A stretch of DNA of 7,534 bases from Acidimicrobiaceae bacterium. GTDB lineage: Bacteria > Actinomycetota > Acidimicrobiia > Acidimicrobiales > Bog-793. A program made the position numbers and the translations under genes. The notes under the pieces were generated by a model. It did not search any database and had not been told where the DNA came from. It was given only the letters and a program-made list of their open reading frames with translations. Positions within the stretch are counted from its first letter, which is position 1. Each line of letters starts with the position of its first letter. Shown here in pieces: positions 1 through 6,447 of this stretch. Location of the stretch: positions 1 to 7,534 of the forward strand of contig DAHUZG010000296.1 of assembly GCA_027306715.1 (NCBI GenBank), read 5' to 3'.

Positions 1-28
1 GCAGGATCCGATTCGGCACAGCGCTCAT
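1..28 (-). CDS. possible start of a further minus-strand gene (partial)
   Basis: An ATG on the minus strand at base 28 opens nine codons (MSAVPNRIL) that run off the left edge; an in-frame GTG lies two codons upstream at base 34. It is co-directional with the signal peptidase gene, whose stop lies about 50 bases upstream of it. A GGTGG stretch just before the ATG is a weak ribosome binding site. In many actinobacteria lepB is followed by ribonuclease HII, but nine residues are too few to identify anything, so this is only a candidate. Bases 35-79 hold nothing I can recognise. Confidence 0.2.
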
Positions 29-79
29 GTCCACCCGACGACGCTAGGCCGCCGCCGCCTGCGCGCGGTCGCGGCCCGC

Positions 80-793
80 TCAGAACCAGTGGAGCCAGGG
101 GTGGTCGTGGCGCCAGACGACCACGAAGACCTTGCCGACGACGTAGGAGGCCGGGACGAATCCCCACGTGCGGGAGTCCGCCGAGTTGCCGCGGCAGTCG
201 CCCATCACGAAGTAGTCGTGCGCCGGGATCGTGGTGCGGGCGATGTCGAAGCTCGCCTGCGGGCAGAACGAGCCCGTCGTGGTCGGCAGCCACGACTCGT
301 TGAGCGCCTTGCCGTTGATGTAGATCGTGTCGCCCTTGGACCAGATCGTCTCGCCCGGGAGGCCGATCACGCGCTTGACGAGGTCGGCATCGGTGGTGCT
401 CGTGTCCCCCGGGGTGCGACGGAAGACGATGATGTCGAATCGGTGGATCGGGCCGTACAGCTTGTCGACGATGATCCGGTCGCCGATCTGCAGCGTCGGG
501 AGCATCGACCCGGAGGGCACGAAAAAGGTCTGCACGACGAAGGTGCGCAGCAGAACGGCGACGAGCAGCGCCACCGCGGCGACCGACATCCATTCGGCGG
601 TCGTCCGCCACCAGCGCCGGCGCCGGCCGAGGCCGCGGTGCTGACCGCTCTCGCCGAGGGAGGTAGCCGCTCCGGTTGGCTCGCTCGGTCCTGGCCCTTC
701 ACCGGCCCCTTCACCGGCCCCTTCACCGGCGAGGCGCTCGTCGACAGCGGGGAGGGAGGCGTCGGGCACCGGTCCAGGGTAGTCAGTCGGCAC
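80..793 (-). CDS. lepB: signal peptidase I
   Basis: Type I signal peptidase (peptidase family S26), a membrane-bound serine/lysine protease that removes signal peptides from exported proteins on the outer face of the cytoplasmic membrane. The 237-aa protein has a Pro/Gly/Glu-rich cytoplasmic N-terminus (1-60), an Arg-rich stretch (RRRR near 57-60), one transmembrane helix (about 69-92), then the catalytic domain. Box B, PSGSMLPT, carries the nucleophile Ser96. Box D, DLVKRVIGLPGE, carries the general base Lys140. Box E is MGDCRGNSADSR (197-208), with Cys where many homologues have Asn. The start is a GTG at 793 with no clear Shine-Dalgarno. The disordered N-terminus contains a threefold AGEG repeat. 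It lies 36 bases downstream of the GH3 gene on the same strand, so co-transcription is likely. The family assignment is secure; the start is less so. Confidence 0.95.
   Translation of the reverse strand: MPTDYPGPVPDASLPAVDERLAGEGAGEGAGEGPGPSEPTGAATSLGESGQHRGLGRRRRWWRTTAEWMSVAAVALLVAVLLRTFVVQTFFVPSGSMLPTLQIGDRIIVDKLYGPIHRFDIIVFRRTPGDTSTTDADLVKRVIGLPGETIWSKGDTIYINGKALNESWLPTTTGSFCPQASFDIARTTIPAHDYFVMGDCRGNSADSRTWGFVPASYVVGKVFVVVWRHDHPWLHWF
695..730. repeat. three perfect 12-bp tandem repeats inside lepB
   Basis: The unit CCCTTCACCGGC (plus strand) occurs three times without mismatch at 695-706, 707-718 and 719-730. Because 12 is a multiple of 3 it stays in frame and encodes AGEG-AGEG-AGEG (residues 22-33) in the cytoplasmic tail of the signal peptidase. 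Copy-number change would lengthen or shorten the linker without breaking the gene. Confidence 0.9.
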
Positions 794-829
794 CGCGGCG
801 CGCCCGGCAGGCGCGGCAGTGCATATCGG

Positions 830-2041
830 TCAAGCGGTGCAGCCGCGGACGTGCTCGGCGGCAAGGACCTCGGTCGCCGCGGCGAGGAGGGTCGAGCGCG
901 AGAGCACCCGCTGCCCGACAGCTGTCGTCTCCGCCTTGACGATGGCGGCGGTCGTCGGTCCCGTCGCATCGGCGCTTGAGGCGAAGAGCACGAGGTCTGC
1001 GCCCGAGGCGATCGCCGAGACCGAGGCAGACGGGACGGAGCGGCCGATGTCGCTCAGTGACCTCGCCGAGAGCGAGTCGGTGACGACGAGTCCACGGAAC
1101 CCGAGCCGTCCCCGCAGAAGCCCGTCGATGGCGGCGTGCGAGATGCTTGCCGGGACGGTCGTCAGGCCCGGCACGGTGGCGTTGGAGACCATCACGGCCG
1201 GCACGCCGGCGCGGATTGCCGCCTCGAAGGGCAGCAGGCCGGCGTGCTCGAGCGTGTAGAGCGGCGGGGTGGCGGCGGGCTCGAGGTCGGTGTTCCCAGT
1301 GGCGCCGCCGAGGCCGGGGAAGTGCTTGACCACGGGCAGCACCCCGGCGCGCTCGAGCCCGGCCGCGAAGGCGAGCCCGTCGGCGGCGGCGGTGGGCTCG
1401 CGTGGCGAGAACGAGCGGGTCCCGTCGGCGTCGGTGCTGCTCGGCCCCGGGCCGCCGTCGAGGTCGAGCACCGGCGCCAGGTCGACGTCGACCCCCGCGG
1501 CAAGCAGCCGCCGCCCGAGGCCCGTCGCCAGCGCCTCGATCGCCGGCGGCGACATCGTGGCGCCCATCTGGCGTGCCGAGGGGATCGAGCCGGCGAGGTT
1601 CGCCAGCCGCTGCACGCTGCCGCCCTCTTCGTCGGCCATCACGAGCGGGCGGGTCCCGGCCGGGGCCGCGGCGAGCAAGCGTCGCAGTAGCGCGCGACGG
1701 TTCGCGGGCGCGCTCGAGCCGAGCAGGATGACGCCGCCGACACCGGCAGCGACCTCCGGCCGCACCGATCCGACGTCGCCCTCGTCAACCGGCACGGTGA
1801 CCGTCGCCGCCGCCAGCCGGGAGAGCGGCCAGTGTGCCGCCGGGCAGACGCCGACCGAGATGCCACTCGCTGCCGGCCGACCTCCTCCTCCGCCGCGGCC
1901 GTTCGGACCGCTCCTGGTCCTCGGCGGCCCGGCGGCGCCGATCGCCGTTGCGCCGCCGACGGCGAGAGCGACGAGCGCCGCCGTCGACACCGTCAGGCCC
2001 GCGCGTCTCGCCCTGGGATCGACTGCTCGTGTCGTTGCCAC
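830..2041 (-). CDS. glycoside hydrolase family 3 protein (NagZ/LpqI-like), exported
   Basis: GH3 TIM-barrel protein related to beta-N-acetylhexosaminidases that act on cell-wall muropeptides. From the GTG at 2041 it is 403 aa, starting with a signal or anchor segment (Arg-rich 10-13, hydrophobic about 16-37), then a Gly-rich linker. Family motifs in order: ADEEGGSVQRL (136-146), VKHFPGLG (238-245), VMVSNATVPGL (283-293), LRGRLGFRGLVVTDSL (309-324). Asp322 in TDS sits at the usual nucleophile position. The loop that normally reads DSH after KHFPGHGD (the Asp-His acid/base dyad) is N250-T-D252 here, so the usual dyad is missing. The frame is open further upstream to a TTG at 2101 (423 aa), but that would put about 35 residues before the signal segment; neither start has a clear ribosome binding site. 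It lies just upstream of lepB. The family is clear; hydrolase activity is uncertain. Confidence 0.85.
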   Translation of the reverse strand: MATTRAVDPRARRAGLTVSTAALVALAVGGATAIGAAGPPRTRSGPNGRGGGGGRPAASGISVGVCPAAHWPLSRLAAATVTVPVDEGDVGSVRPEVAAGVGGVILLGSSAPANRRALLRRLLAAAPAGTRPLVMADEEGGSVQRLANLAGSIPSARQMGATMSPPAIEALATGLGRRLLAAGVDVDLAPVLDLDGGPGPSSTDADGTRSFSPREPTAAADGLAFAAGLERAGVLPVVKHFPGLGGATGNTDLEPAATPPLYTLEHAGLLPFEAAIRAGVPAVMVSNATVPGLTTVPASISHAAIDGLLRGRLGFRGLVVTDSLSARSLSDIGRSVPSASVSAIASGADLVLFASSADATGPTTAAIVKAETTAVGQRVLSRSTLLAAATEVLAAEHVRGCTA

Positions 2042-2182
2042 GCCCGAGCATCGCAGAGCGCGGCCGCCCTCGCCGGCGCCGCCGGTCGATCGCACCCGCA
2101 AATGGGGCGGCTAGCTTGGGGCCCGACCGCTCGCCGGGCGGTTCAACTCCCAGCCTGGAGGCATTGTGGCGCGAGGGCAGCG
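2042..2182. promoter_or_regulatory. divergent intergenic region with a possible pntAA leader ORF
   Basis: This spacer separates the minus-strand GH3-lepB pair from the plus-strand pnt operon and must hold promoters for both. A weak TAGCTT hexamer (2112-2117) could be a -10 box for pnt, but I see no convincing -35. GGAGG at 2157-2161 is too far from the pntAA ATG to serve it. It is instead four bases from a GTG at 2166, which opens a six-codon frame (VARGQR) ending in a TGA at 2184-2186 that overlaps the pntAA ATG at 2183. This may be a leader peptide coupled to pntAA, or chance. Confidence 0.35.
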
Positions 2183-3304
2183 ATGATCGTCGGCGTCCCG
2201 CGTGAGCGCGCTGCAGGCGAGCGCCGGGTGGCGCTCGTCCCCGACACCGTCTCGCGGCTCGTCAAGCGTGGCGCCGAGGTGTGCGTCGAGAGCGGCGCCG
2301 GCGAGCGCGCCAGTGCCGCCGACGATCTCTACGAGGCGGCCGGTGCCCGGATCGTCGCCGAGGCGCAGGCCTGGGCCGCCGACCTCGTGGTCACGGTCGG
2401 ACCGCCGGCCGCGGGCCAGGTGCACGCGATGCGCCAGGGGGCGGCGATCGTCGGCTTCCTCGCCCCGCTGACGAGCACCGAGCTCACGTCCGCCCTCGCC
2501 GCTGCAGGCGTGACGGCCTGGGCGATGGAGTCGGTGCCGCGCATCAGCCGCGCCCAGTCGATGGACGCCCTCAGCTCCCAGGCGACGATCGCCGGCTACC
2601 GCGCCGCGCTGATCGGCTCGGAGCTGCTGCCGCGCTTTTACCCGATGCTGATCACGGCGGCGGGGACCGTCCCGCCGGCGCGGGTGCTCGTCCTCGGCGT
2701 CGGCGTCGCCGGCCTGCAGGCGCTCGCCACGGCGCGGCGCCTCGGTGCCCAGACGACGGGCTACGACGTCCGTCCTGAGGTCGCCGACCAGGTGCGCTCG
2801 GTCGGGGCCGCGTGGCTCGATCTCGGTATCGAGGCGACCGGCGAGGGCGGGTACGCCCGCCCTCTGACCGAGGAGGAGCGAGCCGAGCAGCAGCGGGCCC
2901 TGACCTCTGAGACGACACGCTACGACGTCGTCATCACGACCGCCCAGGTGCCGGGTCGGCCCGCCCCCCGGCTCGTCACCGCCGAGGCGGTGGAGGGGAT
3001 GAAGCCCGGATCGGTGGTCGTCGACCTCGCCGGCGAGTCCGGAGGCAACTGCGAGCTGACCGTCCCCGGCGAGACGGTGCAGCGCCACGGCGTGACGATC
3101 GCCTCGCCGCTCAACCTGCCCGCCAGCCTCCCCGAGCACGCCAGCCAGCTCTACAGCAGGAACCTCTACGCCCTCCTCGAGCTGCTTGTCGACTCGACCG
3201 GCACGTTGGCGCCGGACTTCGAGGACGAGATCGTCGCCAAGGCCTGCATCGTCCGCTCCGGCGAGCCTCTCGTCGGCCCGACACGCTCACCCGGAGGTTC
3301 GTGA
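2183..3304 (+). CDS. pntAA: NAD(P) transhydrogenase subunit alpha part 1 (domain I, NAD(H)-binding)
   Basis: Soluble NAD(H)-binding domain I of the proton-translocating transhydrogenase, on the cytoplasmic face. The 373-aa length fits the separate alpha-1 subunit of the three-subunit (Rhodospirillum rubrum-type) enzyme. It starts with MIVGVPRE, the family's usual opening, so the ATG at 2183 is chosen although the frame is open back to 1832. GAGGG at 2173-2177 is a suitable ribosome binding site. Motifs: RISRAQSMDALSSQ (120-133), in which Arg120, Gln125, Asp128 and Ser131 match the catalytic-interface residues of the R. rubrum protein; a Rossmann GVGVAG loop (172-177); Asp195 in YDVR, which contacts the NAD ribose; and the mobile-loop GGY (222-224). 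The stop TGA is directly followed by the pntAB ATG. Confidence 0.96.
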   Translation: MIVGVPRERAAGERRVALVPDTVSRLVKRGAEVCVESGAGERASAADDLYEAAGARIVAEAQAWAADLVVTVGPPAAGQVHAMRQGAAIVGFLAPLTSTELTSALAAAGVTAWAMESVPRISRAQSMDALSSQATIAGYRAALIGSELLPRFYPMLITAAGTVPPARVLVLGVGVAGLQALATARRLGAQTTGYDVRPEVADQVRSVGAAWLDLGIEATGEGGYARPLTEEERAEQQRALTSETTRYDVVITTAQVPGRPAPRLVTAEAVEGMKPGSVVVDLAGESGGNCELTVPGETVQRHGVTIASPLNLPASLPEHASQLYSRNLYALLELLVDSTGTLAPDFEDEIVAKACIVRSGEPLVGPTRSPGGS

Positions 3305-3697
3305 ATGGGCTTCTACGTCAGTCTCGCGGTGCTCGTTCTCGCCGGCTTCGTCGGCTACGCCGTGATCTCCAAGGTGCCGAACACCTTGCACACGCCGCTC
3401 ATGTCGGGGACGAACGCCATCCACGGGATCATCATGATGGGTGCCATCCTCGTGCTCGGCCTCGCCGCCGGCGGGGTCTGGAGCAAGGTGCTGATCGTCG
3501 TCGCGGTGGCCTTCGGCACGATCAACGTCGTCGGCGGGTTCCTTGTCACCGATCGCATGCTCGAGATGTTCAAGCCGCGGACCAAGCCGGCCACAGCCGT
3601 CGAGGCCCCACCGCCGGGCGTTGCCTCGAGCAACGGCGCCGGCGCTGCCCCCGGCTCGGCGCCCACCTCCGCCGGCGGTCCTGGCGCCGCCCGATGA
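3305..3697 (+). CDS. pntAB: NAD(P) transhydrogenase subunit alpha part 2 (membrane subunit)
   Basis: Small integral-membrane subunit of the transhydrogenase that joins PntB to form the proton channel. Three hydrophobic helices are visible (about 2-21, 38-57, 61-81), with the conserved segment SKVPNTLHTPLMSGTNAIHG at 22-41. His40 lies at the position of the alpha-subunit histidine thought to serve proton transfer in enzymes whose beta subunit lacks the Escherichia coli His91. After residue 94 comes a Pro/Ala/Gly/Ser tail of about 36 residues, which makes it longer (130 aa) than the usual 95-110 aa. GGAGG at 3293-3297 sits seven bases before the ATG. The start abuts the pntAA stop, and the end overlaps pntB by ATGA. 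Confidence 0.95.
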   Translation: MGFYVSLAVLVLAGFVGYAVISKVPNTLHTPLMSGTNAIHGIIMMGAILVLGLAAGGVWSKVLIVVAVAFGTINVVGGFLVTDRMLEMFKPRTKPATAVEAPPPGVASSNGAGAAPGSAPTSAGGPGAAR

Positions 3698-5100
3698 CGG
3701 CGATCGTGGTGTCGCTGCCGAACTACGTGCAGCTTCTCTACATCGTCGCCTTCGCCCTTCTCATCTACGGGATGTCGGGCCTCACCGATCCGCGCAAGGC
3801 CGTCCGTGGGAACCGCATCGCGGCCGTCGGGATGGGCGTCGCCCTCGTCGCCACCCTCGTCATCCCCCACATCGGCAACTGGGGGCTCATCGCCCTCGGC
3901 ATCGCCGTCGGGACCGCCGTCGGCGTGCCCGCCGCCCGGATGGTGAAGATGACGGCGATGCCGCAGATGGTGGCGCTGTTCAACGGCGTCGGCGGCGGCG
4001 CGGTGGCGCTCATCTCCTGGGTCGAGTTCCGTGACTCCGGCGGCTATAGCGGCGACCCGAAGTACGTCGCGGTGTTCAGCCTCCTCGCCGCCGTCATCGG
4101 CTCCGTCTCGTTCTGGGGCTCGAACATCGCCTTCGGCAAGCTGCAGGGAATCGTCCCCGGCAATCCGATCTCGATCGGGCGCTACCAGCAGTACCTCAAC
4201 ATGGTTCTGCTGGCGGGAGCGCTCGCCTGCGCCTTCGCCGTCCTCGACGACCTCCGCTCGGCGTTGCTGCTTGCCGGGGTGCTCGTGCTCTCGGCGCTTC
4301 TCGGCAACGCCCTCGTGCTGCCGATCGGCGGCGCCGACATGCCGGTCGTCATCTCGCTGCTGAACGCCTTCACCGGCCTCTCGACCGCCTGCACCGGGGT
4401 CGCGCTCGGCAACACCGACCTGATCGTCGCCGGGATGATCGTCGGCGCCTCGGGGACGATCCTCACCAACCAGATGGCGATCGGGATGAACCGCTCGATC
4501 CCGGCGATCGTCGCCGGGGGCTTCGGCGGAGTCTCGGCGTTGCCCGGTGCAGGTGGCGACGGCAGCACGCCCGTCGCCCGGGCGACGAGCGCCTCCGACG
4601 TCGCCATCCAGCTCGCCTATTCCCAGCGCGTCGTCATCGTCCCCGGCTACGGGATGGCAGTCGCCCAGGCCCAGCACGCCGTCACCGAGCTCGCCAAGCT
4701 GCTCGAGTCGCGTGGCGTCGAGGTGGAGTACGCCATCCACCCCGTCGCCGGGCGGATGCCGGGGCACATGAACGTCCTTCTCGCCGAGGCCGGGGTCCCT
4801 TACGAGCAGCTGCTCGAGCTGGAGTCGGCGAACGAGCGCTTCAAGCGGACCGATGTCAGCCTCGTCATCGGTGCCAACGACGTCGTCAATCCCGACGCCC
4901 GGAAGCCCGACAGCGCGATCGCCGGGATGCCGATCCTCGACGTCGACGAGTCGAAGTCGGTGATCGTGCTGAAGCGCTCGATGGCCTCCGGCTACGCCGG
5001 CATCGAGAACCCGCTCTTTTACGAGCCGAACACCTCGATGCTCTTCGGGGATGCCAAGAAGTCGGTCGACGACCTCGTCGCAGAGGTCAAGGCGCTCTGA
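3694..5100 (+). CDS. pntB: NAD(P) transhydrogenase subunit beta (membrane domain II and NADP(H)-binding domain III)
   Basis: Beta subunit of the proton-translocating transhydrogenase, 468 aa, the normal size. Residues about 10-280 form the multi-helix membrane domain with conserved AMPQMVALFNGVGGGA (88-103) and GASGTILTNQMAIGMNR (251-267). Asn97 stands where the E. coli subunit has the channel His91, in keeping with the three-subunit type. Residues about 310-468 are the cytoplasmic NADP(H)-binding domain: VPGYGMAVAQAQ (316-327), AGRMPGHMNVLLAEAGVPY (352-370), GANDVVNP (393-400) and KRSMASGYAGIENPLF (427-442), whose Lys/Arg bind the NADP phosphate. The ATG at 3694 overlaps the pntAB stop (ATGA), indicating translational coupling. 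A longer open frame upstream to 3301 is only the antisense-free shadow of pntAB and is discounted. No frameshift or missing motif is seen. Confidence 0.97.
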   Translation: MTAIVVSLPNYVQLLYIVAFALLIYGMSGLTDPRKAVRGNRIAAVGMGVALVATLVIPHIGNWGLIALGIAVGTAVGVPAARMVKMTAMPQMVALFNGVGGGAVALISWVEFRDSGGYSGDPKYVAVFSLLAAVIGSVSFWGSNIAFGKLQGIVPGNPISIGRYQQYLNMVLLAGALACAFAVLDDLRSALLLAGVLVLSALLGNALVLPIGGADMPVVISLLNAFTGLSTACTGVALGNTDLIVAGMIVGASGTILTNQMAIGMNRSIPAIVAGGFGGVSALPGAGGDGSTPVARATSASDVAIQLAYSQRVVIVPGYGMAVAQAQHAVTELAKLLESRGVEVEYAIHPVAGRMPGHMNVLLAEAGVPYEQLLELESANERFKRTDVSLVIGANDVVNPDARKPDSAIAGMPILDVDESKSVIVLKRSMASGYAGIENPLFYEPNTSMLFGDAKKSVDDLVAEVKAL

Positions 5101-5107
5101 GGGCCCG

Positions 5108-5124
5108 ATCGGCCGCCGGCCGCG
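5108..5124. terminator. weak hairpin between convergent pntB and methyltransferase genes
   Basis: CGGCC-GCC-GGCCG at 5110-5122 is a perfect 5-bp GC stem with a 3-base loop in the 34-base gap between two converging stops. No T-tract follows on either strand, so it is at best a bidirectional, non-canonical terminator. Such inverted repeats also arise by chance in DNA this rich in G+C. Confidence 0.25.
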
Positions 5125-5134
5125 AAGAACGGCG

Positions 5135-5767
5135 TCAGGCGAACCCCCGGTGCACCGAGACGGCGTAGTCCCCGCCGGCATAGCGAGCGCGCTCCCACGT
5201 GGCGTAGCGCTCGACGAGCTCGAGGCCGCAGTCGGCGGCCAGCTGGTCGTAGCGCTCGAGGCCGAGGCTGTGCCGGCGGAGGCTGAAGCCGGCGACGAGG
5301 ACACCACCGGGGTGGAGGTGCCGCGCGAGGCCGGCGATCACCGCCGGCTCGGCGCCGGGGGCGACGAAGATGAGCACGTTCCCGGCGGCGACCACGAGGT
5401 CGAAGCGACGGCCGAGCTCGAGGTCGGCGAGGTCGGCCTCGATCCAGCTGAGCGACGGCTCCTTCTCGCGCGCCGCTGCCAGCATCACCGGGTCGAGGTC
5501 GACGCCGGTGACCTCGACCCCGCGACGGTGCAGCTCGATCGCCACCCGGCCCGTCCCGCATCCGGCGTCGAGAACGCTCGCCGGCTCGTAGGCGGCGACG
5601 AAGTCCGCTTCGCCGTGCACCGCGACGCCGCGGGCGGCGAGGTCGACGAAGCGCTGGTCGTAGGCCGGTCCCCGCGGGACGTCGCTTGCCAACCAGCGAT
5701 TGTCCCCGCGCTCGTGCCCGAGATTGTCCCCGCGCTCGTCCGAACGGTTGTCACGGTCCACGGGCAC
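5135..5767 (-). CDS. class I SAM-dependent methyltransferase
   Basis: Rossmann-fold methyltransferase using S-adenosylmethionine; the substrate is unknown. Counting from a GTG at 5767 (210 aa): motif I VLDAGCGTGR (65-74) binds SAM, the acidic end of strand 2 is GVDLD (88-92), the SAM-adenine region is IEADLADLELG (109-119), and motif II is FDLVVAAGNVLIF (122-134). A conserved-looking HGEADFV (51-57) precedes motif I and a GGDYAVSVHR end closes the protein; this layout is common in small actinobacterial methyltransferases of unassigned function. The start is unsettled. The longest frame begins at an ATG at 5926, but its first 20 residues belong to the DyP peroxidase remnant. GTG 5767, GTG 5761 or TTG 5692 are the realistic options and none has a strong ribosome binding site. 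A TACGAT hexamer (5776-5781) could be a -10 box. It converges on pntB. Confidence 0.85.
   Translation of the reverse strand: MPVDRDNRSDERGDNLGHERGDNRWLASDVPRGPAYDQRFVDLAARGVAVHGEADFVAAYEPASVLDAGCGTGRVAIELHRRGVEVTGVDLDPVMLAAAREKEPSLSWIEADLADLELGRRFDLVVAAGNVLIFVAPGAEPAVIAGLARHLHPGGVLVAGFSLRRHSLGLERYDQLAADCGLELVERYATWERARYAGGDYAVSVHRGFA
5698..5739. repeat. 24-bp-period direct repeat at the methyltransferase start
   Basis: GATTGTCCCCGCGCTCGT occurs identically at 5698-5715 and 5722-5739 (period 24), and a diverged third unit follows to about 5760. Read on the minus strand in the methyltransferase frame the units give ERGDNLGH, ERGDN(RW) and a diverged DRDNRSD. If translation starts at GTG 5767 or 5761 this is a repeated hydrophilic N-terminus. 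If it starts at TTG 5692 the repeats are 5' untranslated DNA and could be operator-like sites. Confidence 0.8.
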
Positions 5768-5829
5768 GAGTCCCGATCGTAGGATCCGAGAGCGCCGGTT
5801 GGCCCGCTCAGTCCGGGGGCGGGTCTCGA

Positions 5830-6301
5830 GAAGGCAGCCGTCGGGACGAAGAAGAGGCTGCCGGTCAACCGCCGTCGAGAAGTCGAGGATGCGGTCGGTG
5901 TTCCCGGGCGGGTCGCCGAGGAACATCCGCCGAGCAGGAGCTCAGTGCTCGGGGCGAGCGCGGGTAGGCGATGTAGTAGGTGCCGAACTGGCGATCGGCG
6001 AGCGACCCGAAGGGCATGTTGTCGCGCGGGTCCTCGATCTCCTGCACATCGTCGGTAGCGCACCGGGGTGGAGGGGTCCCAGGCTTCGGACCCGATCCCG
6101 GCGACGGCGGCGAGGGCCCCGTCGGGGACGCGGGCGCCGACCGTGCGCTGAGGGCCGGAGAGCTGTCCGAGCGCGTCACGCACAGCGGGCTCACCGCCGG
6201 GCTCGATCGTTGCCACGAGGAAGGTGGTGCACTCGGCGAGCGGGGTGAGGACAGGCTGCGGCGTCGGGCTGGCGGTTGTCGCGGTGCTCCTTGTCGTTCA
6301 T
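5830..6301 (-). pseudogene. DyP-type heme peroxidase, internally deleted and frameshifted remnant
   Basis: Remnant of a dye-decolorizing peroxidase. Reading the minus strand: block 1 (6264-6076) gives TPQPVLTPLAECTTFLVATI through GIGSEAWD, the family N-terminus. Block 2 (6047-5952, another frame) gives VQEIEDPRDNMPFG and FGTYYIAYPRSP. Block 3 (5946-5927) gives TELLLG. Block 4 (5926-5867) gives MFLGDPPGNTDRILDFSTAV. Block 5 (5865-5830) gives TGSLFFVPTAAF, the C-terminus. Between blocks 1 and 2 the whole centre is missing, including the GxxDG heme-side motif and the proximal His. Blocks 2/3 and 3/4 are each one base short, and an extra G at 5866 separates 4 and 5. An ATG at 6301 with GGGAG nine bases upstream is the likely original start, needing one more shift before block 1. 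What remains is about half of the usual 300-350 aa and cannot bind heme. Confidence 0.88.
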
Positions 6302-6447
6302 CGTGTCGTCGCTCCCACGAGAGAGCGCTGAGAAGCTAGTGACCTCGTCAGCCGGTGGATCGGGTCGCGACTGCGCGGGCGGCGACCTACTATGGGTGCT
6401 CCAGGGACAGCCGGATCGCGCCTCGCATCGGTCGCGCTGGCCCCGCC
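6302..6447. promoter_or_regulatory. spacer with a candidate promoter for tRNA-Thr
   Basis: No gene is seen between the DyP remnant and the tRNA. TACTAT at 6388-6393 on the plus strand is a good -10 hexamer. Transcription would then start near 6400, leaving a leader of about 48 bases before the tRNA. The matching -35 (around 6365-6370) is poor, as is often the case in high-GC actinobacteria. On the minus strand this stretch once carried the 5' region of the peroxidase gene. Confidence 0.4.

Noticed and set aside
89..979. 296-aa plus-strand frame across lepB and the end of the GH3 gene
   Set aside because: It crosses two real genes on the opposite strand and is low-complexity Arg/Gly/Asp sequence.
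1832..2182. Upstream extension of the pntAA frame by 117 codons
   Set aside because: It overlaps the 5' part of the GH3 gene, is Arg-rich and unlike the family, and the conserved start MIVGVPRE is at 2183.
2111..3139. 342-aa minus-strand frame antisense to pntAA
   Set aside because: The plus strand encodes a complete transhydrogenase domain I here; the antisense product is Arg/Gly/His-rich with no recognisable domain.
3355..5307. 650-aa open frame on the minus strand antisense to the pnt operon
   Set aside because: It lies opposite two clearly conserved genes, has biased Asp/Arg/Gly composition typical of high-GC antisense frames, and shows no motif.
5698..5763. CRISPR-like repeat
   Set aside because: There are only two exact copies with a 6-base gap and no spacers of the usual length; the period is a multiple of three within a coding frame.
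5485..6216. 243-aa minus-strand frame treated as a single gene
   Set aside because: Only its ends (ATIEPGGE... and TGSLFFVP...) match DyP peroxidase. The middle is out of frame and the tail overlaps the methyltransferase; it is part of the pseudogene.
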